Assembly: GCA_947630795.1 (NCBI GenBank)
Contig: CANRJC010000002.1
Coordinates: 1-64,000, forward strand
From: an uncultured Phascolarctobacterium sp.
GTDB taxonomy: Bacteria; Bacillota; Negativicutes; Acidaminococcales; Acidaminococcaceae
Reading direction: 5' to 3'
DNA length: 64,000 bases
Numbering within the stretch: the first letter of the stretch is position 1; the number at the start of each line of letters is the position of its first letter. The notes under the pieces were generated by a model. It ran no database searches. It was not told the origin of the DNA and saw only the letters and a program-made list of their open reading frames with translations. Both the position numbers and the translations under genes were made by a program. Of the stretch, positions 6,952 through 14,939 are shown in pieces.

Positions 6952-7635
6952 ATGATCGTTTTGGTGCGCCACGGAGAGGCCACTCATCACACTTTGGGCC
7001 TCACCGGCGGCTGGACCGACTCCGAATTGACAGAGCGGGGCCGAGAACAGATGGAGGCGGCAGGCAGGCGCTTGGCAGCCGAGCTGAGCGGCCCTGCGGC
7101 AGCGGGGCGCAGCTTTCGCCTTTTGAGCAGCGATTTTCGGCGGGCGGTGCAGTCTGCCCGCTGCATACAACTGGCGGCGGCAGCCGCAGGCATAGAGCTT
7201 ACTTTGGAGCTCTGCCCCTTTTTGCGGGAAAAGAACAACGGCCTGGCGGCGGGGCTGACGGAAGCGGCGGCGAAAAAAATTTTGCGGCGGCCCCAAAGAG
7301 AAGGGGACATCGATCACAAAAATTACCCGGGCGGTGAAAGTCGAAGAGAATTTTACGCGAGGACCGCAGAAGGTCTGCTGAAAACGGCCGACTGGGAGAA
7401 GGAAGACCTTATCGTGGTGGCCCACAAGGGCAGCATCCAAAATCTGCTCTTCGCCTGGCTGGGGTTGAGCATGGAAGAAGCGGCGGCTCACAATCTATCC
7501 GCAGATGCGGCCCCGGCGAGCATCAGTGTGCTGGGCATCAACAAGTGGGGAGAGCACGCTCTCTTTTTGCTGAACGACACGGCCCATTTGGGAGGAGGAG
7601 GGACGGGCCTCTTTTCTTTTAAATTCGCCAAATAA
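6952..7635 (+). CDS. Histidine phosphatase (phosphoglycerate-mutase-like) family protein
   Basis: The 227-residue product has the RHGE motif with catalytic His7, a second Arg-containing strand (LLSSDFRRAVQSA), the catalytic Glu region (LREKNNGLAAGLTEAAA) and the late catalytic His in VVAHKGSIQNLL. These identify the histidine-phosphatase superfamily. The substrate is not evident: members include 2,3-bisphosphoglycerate-dependent mutases, alpha-ribazole phosphatase and broad phosphatases, and no cobalamin genes are near. Start is ATG 6952, with GGGGGAAG at the right distance; an in-frame GTG at 6928 is less likely. It is 20 bases after divIVA and probably the last gene of the operon. Confidence 0.88.
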   Translation: MIVLVRHGEATHHTLGLTGGWTDSELTERGREQMEAAGRRLAAELSGPAAAGRSFRLLSSDFRRAVQSARCIQLAAAAAGIELTLELCPFLREKNNGLAAGLTEAAAKKILRRPQREGDIDHKNYPGGESRREFYARTAEGLLKTADWEKEDLIVVAHKGSIQNLLFAWLGLSMEEAAAHNLSADAAPASISVLGINKWGEHALFLLNDTAHLGGGGTGLFSFKFAK

Positions 7636-7639
7636 AAAA

Positions 7640-7835
7640 AGTTCGTGAAAAAACCATGAGCTCATCGCAAAAAGTCCGAGCCGAAAAGTCCGGAGTCCGG
7701 CTGAGAAAAGTCCGACGCAAAAGGTCCGAGCTCAGCCGAAAAAGTTTGAGGCAAAAAGTCGCTCATATTTATAAAAAGTCATAAGCTGCCGGCCCCGAGG
7801 GCTTTAAAGAAAAGTCATAAGCAAAATAGCTTGAG
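7640..7835. repeat. A-rich degenerate repeat region (AAAAGTCCGAG units)
   Basis: Recurring AAAAGTCCGAG, AAAAGTCCG and AAAAGTCATAAGC units spaced irregularly by 10-25 bases, with GAGCTC/CTGAG fragments. No open frame of protein-like character. It resembles the gaps at 18.9, 26.4 and 30.9 kb. From 7836 to 7929 nothing clear is seen. Confidence 0.55.
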
Positions 7836-7929
7836 CTTTTGCAAAAGACTTCGCGGTCTTTTCGGGCTCACCCGCAAGAAAAATATTTTTTCAACGACAG
7901 GCGAAGAAAGCTCTTCGCCAAATTTTTTA

Positions 7930-7958
7930 TTGACGCACTTTGCTTGTTGCGCTATAAT
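7930..7958 (+). promoter_or_regulatory. Promoter of the ileS T-box transcript
   Basis: TTGACG (7930-7935), 17-base spacer, perfect TATAAT (7953-7958). Start of transcription is expected near 7965. Confidence 0.88.
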
Positions 7959-7964
7959 TATGAT

Positions 7965-8225
7965 GTTTTTACAGAGCAGAACGCGATGAACAAGCGAGTA
8001 GCCCGGCGGCAGCGGCCAAGCGAATCAGGGCGGGTGGGAGCCTGAACGCCGATGTCGGGTGAAGATCTCTTGGGAGCGGCCGGACCGAAAACAGTCGAAG
8101 CTGAGCTTGCGACTGTCGCTAAGCCCGGACGGGTGCGCCCGCTACAGCGCGCAAGAGTGCGCTTGCGGCGCGATCGGGGTGGTACCACGGGTAAAATGCT
8201 CGTCCCTTTGCGGACGGGCTTTTTT
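7965..8225 (+). promoter_or_regulatory. T-box leader (isoleucine) with terminator
   Basis: The leader contains the hallmark T-box bulge sequence, GGGGTGGTACCACGGG (8176-8191), followed by the terminator stem GCTCGTCC/GGACGGGC (8198-8219) and TTTTTT. Upstream is the long stem I region with GAGTAGC-like internal-loop sequence. An ATC triplet at 8065-8067 on the 3' side of stem I is a plausible Ile specifier codon. T-box leaders sense uncharged tRNA and let transcription continue when the cognate amino acid is scarce. Identity follows from the T-box motif plus the ileS gene 65 bases downstream. Confidence 0.92.
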
Positions 8226-8290
8226 ATTTAGCGTCCCCCGTTGCCCTCGGCGTCTTTCATCGCTGACGATCAATTTTGGAGGTGCAGACT

Positions 8291-11080
8291 TTGGATTACA
8301 GCAAGACCCTTAATCTTCCGGAGACAAACTTTCCCATGCGGGCGAATTTGCCCGAGCGGGAGCCGGAGATCTTAAAATTCTGGGAAGACGAAAAAATTTA
8401 TTGGCAGAAGCAGGCAGCTCACGCCGGCGCACAAAAGTTCGTGCTCCACGACGGCCCTCCTTACGCCAACGGCCGTATCCACATGGGTACCGCCATGAAC
8501 AAGATCCTCAAAGACATCATCATCAAATATAAATATCATCAAGGTTTCGATACGCCCTATGTGCCCGGCTGGGACACTCACGGCATGCCCATCGAACACG
8601 CAGCCATCAACGAGCTGGGCCTGAACAGAAACGAGATCGATCCCCTCACTTTGCGGAGAAAATGTCAAGAATTCGCCTTGGGCTGGGTAGATAAGCAGCG
8701 GGAAGATTTCAAACGGCTGGGCGTGCTGGGAGATTGGGAACATCCTTACATCACTCTTCATCACGATTTCGAAAAGGGCCAGATCAAAGTTTTCGGCGAG
8801 ATGGCCAAGAAGGGCTACATCTATAAAGGCAAGAAGACCGTTTATTGGTGCCCCCATTGCGAAACTGCTCTGGCGGAAGCGGAGATCGAATACGGCGAGC
8901 AGAAGACGCCCACCATCTTCGTGAAGATGCCTTTGGTGAAAGACAACGGCAAAATGCCCGAAAGTTGCCGCGGCAAAAAGGCCTACATGGTGATCTGGAC
9001 CACCACGCCGTGGACCATGCCCGCCAACGTGGCCGTGGCTTTGAACCCCGACTTGGAATACAGTTGGGTGGAGTGCGAGGGCGAAGTGCTCTTTTTGGCC
9101 AGCGGTCTTTTGGACGACGTGGCCAAGCGCTGCCATAAACAATTCGGGCAAGTGTACGGCACTTGCTTGGGCAAAGAGATGGAATACGCCGAATGCGTTC
9201 ATCCCTTCCCCGAATACAACGGACGGCGCAGTTTAGTCGTTTTGGCCGATTATGTGACATTAGAAGCGGGCACCGGTTGCGTGCATACTGCTCCCGGCCA
9301 CGGCGATGTAGACTTCGAGACCGGCCTCGTCTACAAACTGCCGGTGATCTGCCCCGTAGACGAGCAGGGCAAACTCACAAGAGAAGCGGGAGAGCGCTTC
9401 CAAGGCCTCTTCGTCTTCGACGCCAACGTGCCCATTTTGAAATATCTGGCCGAATTGGGCCTGCTTTTGGGCAAAGAGAACATCAAGCATCAATACGCTC
9501 ATTGCTGGCGTTGCAAAAATCCCATCATCTACAGGGCCACCAGTCAGTGGTTCGCTTCTATCGACGGCTTCAGAGAAGCTACCTTGAAAGCCATCGACGA
9601 AGATGTGAAGTGGATCCCCTCTTGGGGCCGGCAGCGCATCCACAACATGGTGGCCGATCGTCACGATTGGTGTATTTCGCGCCAAAGAGTGTGGGGCGTG
9701 CCCATCCCCGTCTTCTACTGCAAAAAATGCGGTGAGCACCTCATCAACGATGCCACCATCGAAAAAGTTGCGGAGATCTTCGGCAAAGAGGGCAGCGATG
9801 CTTGGTGGGCCCACAGCGCCGAAGAGCTGCTGCCGGAGGGCACGGTGTGCCCTCACTGCGGCGGCAAAGAATTTCGCAAAGAGAGCGACATCATGGACGT
9901 GTGGTTCGACAGCGGCTCCACCCACATGACGGTGGCAAGAGAGAGGCCCGAACTGTGCTGGCCCGTGTCTATGTATTTAGAGGGGAGCGATCAGCACAGA
10001 GGTTGGTTCCAATCTTCCCTTTTGACCAGCGTGGCCGTCACCGGCAAAGCTCCCTATGAGAGCGTCCTCACTCACGGTTATGTGGTGGACGGCGAAGGGC
10101 GCAAGATGTCCAAATCCATCGGCAACGTCATCATCCCTCAGGACGTCATCAAACAGTACGGCGCCGACATCATCCGCCTGTGGTGTGCTTCCAGCGATTA
10201 TAAGGCCGATGTGCGCATCTCGCCCAAAATTTTGAAACAATTGGCAGAAGTGTACCGCAAGATCCGCAACACTATCCGCTACATTTTGAGCAACACCGCC
10301 GACTTCGACTATGCTACCGAAAAAGTGGCTTACGATGAGATGCAGGAGCTGGACCGTTGGGCCCTCACCCGCCTGCAGGTGCTGATCAAAGACGTCACCG
10401 CCGCCTTCGAAGCTTACGATTATCACGTGCTCTTCCACGCCATCCACAATTTCTGCACCGTAGACCTGTCCAGTTTCTATCTGGATATTTTGAAAGACAG
10501 GCTCTACGCCAGCAAGGCCGATGCGAAAGAACGGCGCAGCGCTCAGACCGCCATGTACGAGATCTTGCTGAATTTGGTGGTGCTGCTGGACCCGGTATTG
10601 TCTTTCACCATGGAAGAAGTGTGGCAGTTCATGACTAAGCCGGCGGGCGCTCCCGTCAGCGTGCAGATGCTGCCTTGGCCCAAAGTGAAAGAAGAATATC
10701 TCGACCCCGAGTTGGATGCCAAGTATGAAGAATTTTTGAGCGTGCGCAGCGAGATCAACAAAGTTTTGGAGGGAGCACGCAGAGAAAAACTCATCGGCAA
10801 CAGCCTCGACGCCAGAGTCGATCTTTATGCCGAAGGCGAAGCTTTAAAAATTTTAAAGAGCGTGGGCTCTGACTTGCGCACCCTTTTGATCGTCAGCGCC
10901 GCCGAGATCCACGAAGGCCTCAAAGAAGACGCCGCCGCCACCGGCAGAGAAGACCTGAAGGTGGCAGTGAGTCAGGCTCAAGGCCATAAGTGCGAGCGCT
11001 GCTGGGTCTACAGCGACGAAGTGGGACAAGATGCCGAACATCCCACTCTCTGTGCCCGCTGTGCCGGCGTGGTGAAATAG
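8291..11080 (+). CDS. ileS: Isoleucyl-tRNA synthetase
   Basis: The 929-residue class I enzyme charges tRNA-Ile. The N-terminus LDYSKTLNLPETNFPMRANLP matches the usual IleRS start and favours TTG 8291, with GGAGG eight bases upstream, over the earlier TTG at 8276. The HIGH motif is HMGT within PPYANGRIHMGTAMNK; the KMSKS loop is present in GRKMSKSIGN; the editing domain lies between; the C-terminus carries a Cys4 zinc finger (CERCW and CARCA). A second CXXC pair (CPHC, CKKC) lies in the central part. Expression is under the T-box leader. The nitrilase gene follows after nine bases. Confidence 0.97.
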   Translation: MDYSKTLNLPETNFPMRANLPEREPEILKFWEDEKIYWQKQAAHAGAQKFVLHDGPPYANGRIHMGTAMNKILKDIIIKYKYHQGFDTPYVPGWDTHGMPIEHAAINELGLNRNEIDPLTLRRKCQEFALGWVDKQREDFKRLGVLGDWEHPYITLHHDFEKGQIKVFGEMAKKGYIYKGKKTVYWCPHCETALAEAEIEYGEQKTPTIFVKMPLVKDNGKMPESCRGKKAYMVIWTTTPWTMPANVAVALNPDLEYSWVECEGEVLFLASGLLDDVAKRCHKQFGQVYGTCLGKEMEYAECVHPFPEYNGRRSLVVLADYVTLEAGTGCVHTAPGHGDVDFETGLVYKLPVICPVDEQGKLTREAGERFQGLFVFDANVPILKYLAELGLLLGKENIKHQYAHCWRCKNPIIYRATSQWFASIDGFREATLKAIDEDVKWIPSWGRQRIHNMVADRHDWCISRQRVWGVPIPVFYCKKCGEHLINDATIEKVAEIFGKEGSDAWWAHSAEELLPEGTVCPHCGGKEFRKESDIMDVWFDSGSTHMTVARERPELCWPVSMYLEGSDQHRGWFQSSLLTSVAVTGKAPYESVLTHGYVVDGEGRKMSKSIGNVIIPQDVIKQYGADIIRLWCASSDYKADVRISPKILKQLAEVYRKIRNTIRYILSNTADFDYATEKVAYDEMQELDRWALTRLQVLIKDVTAAFEAYDYHVLFHAIHNFCTVDLSSFYLDILKDRLYASKADAKERRSAQTAMYEILLNLVVLLDPVLSFTMEEVWQFMTKPAGAPVSVQMLPWPKVKEEYLDPELDAKYEEFLSVRSEINKVLEGARREKLIGNSLDARVDLYAEGEALKILKSVGSDLRTLLIVSAAEIHEGLKEDAAATGREDLKVAVSQAQGHKCERCWVYSDEVGQDAEHPTLCARCAGVVK

Positions 11081-11089
11081 GAGCAAAAG

Positions 11090-12013
11090 ATGAAAGACTT
11101 GGCGAAGAGTTGTCCTGTCGCCGTCATTCAAACAGGACCGGTGGCCTTTGGTAAAAAAGAGACGCTGGCCAAGGCTATCGCTTTGATCGAAGAAGCGGGG
11201 AAGCAGGGGGCGGGCCTCATCGTGCTGCCGGAGCTGCTCATCCCCGGCTATCCTTACGGCCTCACTTACGGCTTCAGCGTGGGAAGGCGCACAGCCCCGG
11301 GCCGTGCCGATTGGCTACGCTACTACGAAGGGAGCATCAATTGCCCCGGGCCGGAGTGCGAAGCCTTGGGCAAGGCGGCCAAAGCGGCCAAAGCTTTCGT
11401 CAGCATCGGCGTCAGCGAACGGTCGCAGAAAGGCGCCACCCTTTACAACACCAACCTCATCTTCACGCCCGAGGGAGGATTGGCCGCCGTCCATCGCAAA
11501 TTGAAGCCCACGGGAGCCGAACGCTGTGTGTGGGGAGATGCCGATAAAGGCTATTTTCCCACGGTCGAGAGCCCTTGGGGCCCTTTAGGTTGCCTCATCT
11601 GCTGGGAAAGTTATATGCCGTTGGCGCGGGTAGCTCTTTACGAAAAGGGCATCACCATTTATATTTCGTGCAACACCAACGACAACCCGGAGTGGCAGGA
11701 CACTATCAAACACATCGCCATCGAAGGCCACGTCTTCTTCATCAATTGCGATCAATTCATCACGAAGGCCATGTATCCCGCCGACTTGGCCTGCAAGGAA
11801 GAAGTCGCGGCCCTGCCCGAGGTCATCTGCCGCGGCGGCAGCTGTGTGGTCGATCCCTTCGGCCACTATGTGACAGAGCCGGTGTGGGACAAAGAAGCCA
11901 TCATCTATGCCGAGCTCGATATGAAACAAGTTATCGCCGGCCGCATGGAGTTCGAGGCCGTGGGCCACTACGCCCGGCCCGATGTGTGTCATTTTTCTTT
12001 TGAAGATAAATAA
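11090..12013 (+). CDS. Nitrilase-family carbon-nitrogen hydrolase
   Basis: The 307-residue product has the complete nitrilase triad: Glu48 in LPELLIPGYP, Lys137 in HRKLKPTGAERCVWGD and Cys171 in CLICWESYMPLAR. The HRKLKPT and CWESYMP signatures match true nitrilases and cyanide-hydratase-like enzymes (nitrile to acid and ammonia) better than amidases or NAD synthetase domains. Substrate cannot be read from sequence. It starts at ATG with GGAGCAAAAG before it and stands nine bases after ileS, so it may be cotranscribed under the T-box, which would be an odd pairing. Confidence 0.88.
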   Translation: MKDLAKSCPVAVIQTGPVAFGKKETLAKAIALIEEAGKQGAGLIVLPELLIPGYPYGLTYGFSVGRRTAPGRADWLRYYEGSINCPGPECEALGKAAKAAKAFVSIGVSERSQKGATLYNTNLIFTPEGGLAAVHRKLKPTGAERCVWGDADKGYFPTVESPWGPLGCLICWESYMPLARVALYEKGITIYISCNTNDNPEWQDTIKHIAIEGHVFFINCDQFITKAMYPADLACKEEVAALPEVICRGGSCVVDPFGHYVTEPVWDKEAIIYAELDMKQVIAGRMEFEAVGHYARPDVCHFSFEDK

Positions 12014-12052
12014 AACGGCGCAAAGCCGAAAAAAACAGGAGGTGAGGCGCCG

Positions 12053-12082
12053 ATGCTGTCCGTTTGCGAGGCGGACAGTTGA
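12053..12082 (+). other. Nine-codon leader ORF overlapping a hairpin
   Basis: AGGAGGT (12037-12043) stands nine bases before an ATG that opens MLSVCEADS and a stop. The ORF contains a perfect seven-pair stem, CTGTCCG (12056-12062) and CGGACAG (12072-12078). The stop is nine bases before the TTG start of the following CBS-domain gene, which itself has no good ribosome site. This suggests translational coupling or attenuation. Confidence 0.45.
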
Positions 12083-12091
12083 GCGGCAGTT

Positions 12092-13438
12092 TTGGACCCC
12101 TTTATAGCCTTTTTAAATATCATCGCCATTATCTTTTTGGTGGGGCTGAACGGTTTCTTCGTAGCCTCGGAGTTTTCTATCGTCAAAATGAGGCCCTCCC
12201 GCCTGGACACTCTTTTAAAAGAAGGGAACAGCAGGGCCCCGGCGGCGAAGATAGTGACGGAACATTTGGATGCCTATCTTTCCGTGACGCAATTGGGCAT
12301 CACCATCGCCTCTTTGGGCCTGGGCTGGATAGGCGAGCCTGCGGTGGCGAAGATGCTGCAGCCGGCCTTCGCTCTTTTTAAATTTCCCCCGGCTCTGCAG
12401 CACAGCGTGTCGTTGGTGGTGGGTTTTTGCATCATCACCGCCTTGCACATCGTGTGCGGTGAATTGGTGCCGAAAAGTTTGTCCATCCAAAAAACGGAGA
12501 GCATCGTCCTCTTCGTGGCCAAGCCTCTCATCTTTTTCGACAGGCTGATGTATCCGGCGGTGTGGTTCTTGAACCACGTGGCCAATTGGATAGTGGCCCG
12601 TTTGGGCGTGGAGGCAGTAGGCGAAGCGGAAGAAGCTCACAATGAAGAAGAGATCCGTATTTTGATGGAGGAGAGCCACAAACAGGGCTACATCGACAAG
12701 ACGGAGCTGACCTATTTGGACAATGTGTTCGACTTTGCCGACCGCCGTGCCAACGACGTGATGGTGCCCCGCACCGACATGATCTGCCTTTACGTGGAAG
12801 ATCCTTTGGAAGAGAGCATCAACGTGGCCCTGAAAGAGGAGATGACCCGCTATCCCATCTGCGAAGAAGACAAGGACCACATCATCGGCTTTCTTCACAT
12901 CAAAGATCTGCTGAAAGTTTTGCACGCAGGTGAGAGGCCCGACCTTCGCTCTTTGGCTCGGGAGGTGCTGGTGGTGCCGGAGACCCTGCCTTTGAGCAAA
13001 TTGCTGCATCTTTTGCAAAGGCGGCGCAGTCAGTTGGCCATCCTCATCGACGAATACGGGGGCACGGCGGGCATGATCACTTTGGAAGATATTTTGGAAG
13101 AGATCGTGGGCGATATCCAAGACGAATTCGACAAAGAGCGGCCGGAAGTGGAAGACTTGGGGAACAACGCCTATTCCTTGGACGGCAAGCTGCTGTTGGA
13201 AGATGTGAATGCTCTCTTTCGTTTGGAACTGGACACCGACAACTGCGACACCATAGGAGGGTGGGTCTCCACGCACTGCGATTACCCGCCCAAGGCGGGG
13301 CAGCGGGTAGAGACAGAGGGAGCAGTCTTTGAGGTGAGCGAAGTGGACAAGGCCCGCATCACGCGAGTGAAGGTGGTGCCGGCCAAGGCCGAAGAAGAGG
13401 TGCAGCGGGCGGTGCAGGAAGAATACGGCCAGGGCTGA
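12092..13438 (+). CDS. CNNM/CBS-domain membrane protein (HlyC/CorC family)
   Basis: The 448-residue product has an N-terminal CNNM (DUF21) domain with about four membrane segments (first at 8-28; NGFFVASEFSIVKMR, then LGITIASLGLGWIGEPA and CGELVPKSL), a CBS-domain pair (about 205-330; RRANDVMVPRTDM, DEYGGTAGMITLEDILEEIVG) and a C-terminal CorC_HlyC domain (about 350-435). Homologues are implicated in magnesium or sodium-linked ion export; older names such as hemolysin are misleading. The start codon is TTG and the translation signal is weak, apart from the leader ORF just upstream. Confidence 0.9.
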   Translation: MDPFIAFLNIIAIIFLVGLNGFFVASEFSIVKMRPSRLDTLLKEGNSRAPAAKIVTEHLDAYLSVTQLGITIASLGLGWIGEPAVAKMLQPAFALFKFPPALQHSVSLVVGFCIITALHIVCGELVPKSLSIQKTESIVLFVAKPLIFFDRLMYPAVWFLNHVANWIVARLGVEAVGEAEEAHNEEEIRILMEESHKQGYIDKTELTYLDNVFDFADRRANDVMVPRTDMICLYVEDPLEESINVALKEEMTRYPICEEDKDHIIGFLHIKDLLKVLHAGERPDLRSLAREVLVVPETLPLSKLLHLLQRRRSQLAILIDEYGGTAGMITLEDILEEIVGDIQDEFDKERPEVEDLGNNAYSLDGKLLLEDVNALFRLELDTDNCDTIGGWVSTHCDYPPKAGQRVETEGAVFEVSEVDKARITRVKVVPAKAEEEVQRAVQEEYGQG

Positions 13439-13464
13439 GCCGAATAACAAAGCACTTTTCAGCA

Positions 13465-13490
13465 AGAGACGCAGAAATGCGCCTCTTTCT
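13465..13490 (+). terminator. Intrinsic terminator after the CBS-domain gene
   Basis: AGAGACGCA, GAAA loop, TGCGCCTCT (one internal mismatch), then TTCTTT. Followed directly by the TGGAG repeat. Confidence 0.7.
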
Positions 13491-13492
13491 TT

Positions 13493-13519
13493 AGTTTGGA
13501 GTTTGGAGTGTGGAGTGTT
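13493..13519. repeat. TGGAG-type intergenic repeat
   Basis: AGTTTGGAGTTTGGAGTGTGGAGTG: three to four heptamer-like units right after a terminator, as at 1221, 2778 and 14876. Confidence 0.6.
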
Positions 13520-13624
13520 CCTCTTATATATATGGGAAGAAAAAAGAGAAAGCGAGGGCGGTGGGAAACTTCTTGCCAACGATCGCTTGACACTGTCAGA
13601 GCTGTTCATGAAAGTTTTAAAGCG

Positions 13625-13653
13625 TTGACTTTATCTTTAAAGCTTGTTACAAT
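13625..13653 (+). promoter_or_regulatory. Promoter of structured RNA copy A
   Basis: TTGACT (13625-13630), 17-base spacer, TACAAT (13648-13653). The same boxes, spacing and flanks (AAAGCGTTGACTTT, TTGTTACAATAAAG) occur before copy B. Confidence 0.85.
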
Positions 13654-13659
13654 AAAGAT

Positions 13660-13825
13660 GCTTTAATCGCCGATCTCGCAAGAGGAGCGGCGGGACCGCA
13701 AGGGGTCAGCCCCGTTGTTTGCGGTACAAACGAATAGAGTAACGATCTAGCCGCTCACCGACAGCGGGATAGAAAACAGTCGGATCGAAGTGAGCACGTC
13801 CTTCGCCAATGGCGAGGGATTTTTT
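13660..13825 (+). ncRNA. Structured small RNA, copy A, upstream of an Rpn gene
   Basis: About 166 bases between promoter and intrinsic terminator (CCTTCGCC/GGCGAGGG, 13800-13818, then TTTTTT). Stems seen by eye: CGCCG (13668-13672) with CGGCG (13688-13692); ACCGCAA (13695-13701) with TTGCGGT (13719-13725) enclosing GGGG/CCCC; CCGCT (13751-13755) with AGCGG (13763-13767). The loop of the last stem holds CCGAC (13758-13762), which can pair with GTCGG (13779-13783) to form an H-type pseudoknot. Copy B keeps all of these with compensatory changes. I do not recognise the class; it could be a free small RNA or a riboswitch-like leader of the nuclease gene 128 bases downstream. Confidence 0.75.
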
Positions 13826-13953
13826 GTTTTTAAGTATAAAAGTTCGGCACCCCAAGTTTTTCTTCTCATTTTGTCCCTAAAAATGTATAATAAAAGTACG
13901 GTCACGTTAGGGGCAAGGTGAGTAAAATAAAAAAGCAAAAGGAGGAAAAGCCT

Positions 13954-14823
13954 ATGCCCCGAATGAAAAGGACCGTAAAGGACAGCGTCTTCACTTATCT
14001 TTTTAAAGATCCGAGGTACATCCTGCAGCTCTATAAGTCGTTGCACCGTGAGGACGATGCCACCGAAGAAAAAGATATCGAATTGCTGACCTTGACCAAT
14101 GTTCTGGTCGATGACATCTACAACGACTTAGGCTTTTTGGTGAAAGACAGGCTGATCGTTTTAGTGGAAGCTCAGTCCACATTTTCTCGGAACATCGCCT
14201 ATCGTATGCTGCTTTACATGACAGCAACTTTTAAAGCCTACGCCGATAGAGAAAAGATGGACAGCCACTCGCAGAAAGATCTGCACTTCCCTCATGCGGA
14301 GGTATATGTTATCTACACGGGGGAGGGAGAAGTCCCCGCTGTCTGTCGATTTTCGGATCTCTGTGAAAAAGGGAAAGATGAAGAAGATGTAGATGTAGAA
14401 ACGAGAGTTCATGTACTGCGGGGCGATGCCTCCGACAAAAACGACATCGTGAACCAATACGTGCGCTTTTGCAAGATTGCCGATGAAGAGCGGCGCAAAG
14501 GCGGCCCCACAGTTGAAACCGTAAAGGCGATCATAGATCGCTGTATAGAAGAAGGAGTATTGCCCGTTTTTTTGGCTTCACGGCGGAGGGAGGTAGAGGA
14601 TATCATGGTAGTATTGTTCGATGAAAAGAAAGTAAGAGAGATCCACGAGTACAATGTCAGGAAAGATGCTTTAGAAGAGGGCAGAGAAGAAGGCATCTCT
14701 GCCATGGTCACTACCTTGAAAAAGTTCGCGGGCGAAAAACGGGTCGTGGCACAGGAATTGGTGGAGAATTTCAAACTCTCGCCCGAGGTTGCCGCGGCGA
14801 AGGTGGAGCAGTATTGGAACTGA
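13954..14823 (+). CDS. Rpn-family PD-(D/E)XK nuclease (putative transposase-like), copy A
   Basis: The 289-residue product starts at ATG 13954 after AAAGGAGG. It opens with KRTVKDSVFTYLFKDPRYILQLYKSL, typical of the Rpn (recombination-promoting nuclease, transposase_31-like) family. The PD-(D/E)XK core is visible as VDDIYNDLGFLVKDRLIVLVEAQST, with the Asp and the EXQ pair. The C-terminal part carries REIHEYNVRKDALEEGREEG, the variable charged hinge common in this family, then a short helical tail. E. coli relatives cut DNA and have been linked to phage defence. A paralogue with its own RNA copy lies at 55446. Both genes have a TATAAT about 60 bases upstream (13888-13893 here). Confidence 0.88.
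   Translation: MPRMKRTVKDSVFTYLFKDPRYILQLYKSLHREDDATEEKDIELLTLTNVLVDDIYNDLGFLVKDRLIVLVEAQSTFSRNIAYRMLLYMTATFKAYADREKMDSHSQKDLHFPHAEVYVIYTGEGEVPAVCRFSDLCEKGKDEEDVDVETRVHVLRGDASDKNDIVNQYVRFCKIADEERRKGGPTVETVKAIIDRCIEEGVLPVFLASRRREVEDIMVVLFDEKKVREIHEYNVRKDALEEGREEGISAMVTTLKKFAGEKRVVAQELVENFKLSPEVAAAKVEQYWN
14605..14823 (+). other. Possible internal start for a C-terminal small Rpn protein (72 aa)
   Basis: In-frame ATG 14605 is preceded by GGAGGGAGGTAGAGGATATC, a strong ribosome-binding-like stretch. Translation from it would give MVVLFDEKKVREIHEYN and the C-terminal tail. In E. coli, rpn genes are reported to encode intragenic C-terminal proteins that block the full-length toxin. The same signal exists in copy B at 56088. 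The GGAGG also encodes part of RRREVED, so it may be coincidental. Confidence 0.4.
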
Positions 14824-14848
14824 AAATTTGCTCAAGGCTGTAATGAAA

Positions 14849-14875
14849 GAAGGGACGCTCAGGCGTCCCTTCTTC
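14849..14875 (+). terminator. Intrinsic terminator of Rpn copy A
   Basis: GAAGGGACGC, TCAG loop region, GCGTCCCTTC, then TTC. It has the GGGACGC/GCGTCCC core shared with the porin terminators; the T-run is short. Confidence 0.75.
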
Positions 14876-14905
14876 AGTTTGGAGTGTGGAGTTTGGAGTG
14901 TAAAG
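14876..14905. repeat. TGGAG-type intergenic repeat
   Basis: AGTTTGGAGTGTGGAGTTTGGAGTG directly after the Rpn terminator. Confidence 0.6.
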
Positions 14906-14939
14906 TTGGGCGGCGCCGGTCATTGAGCTCCGTCGAAAT

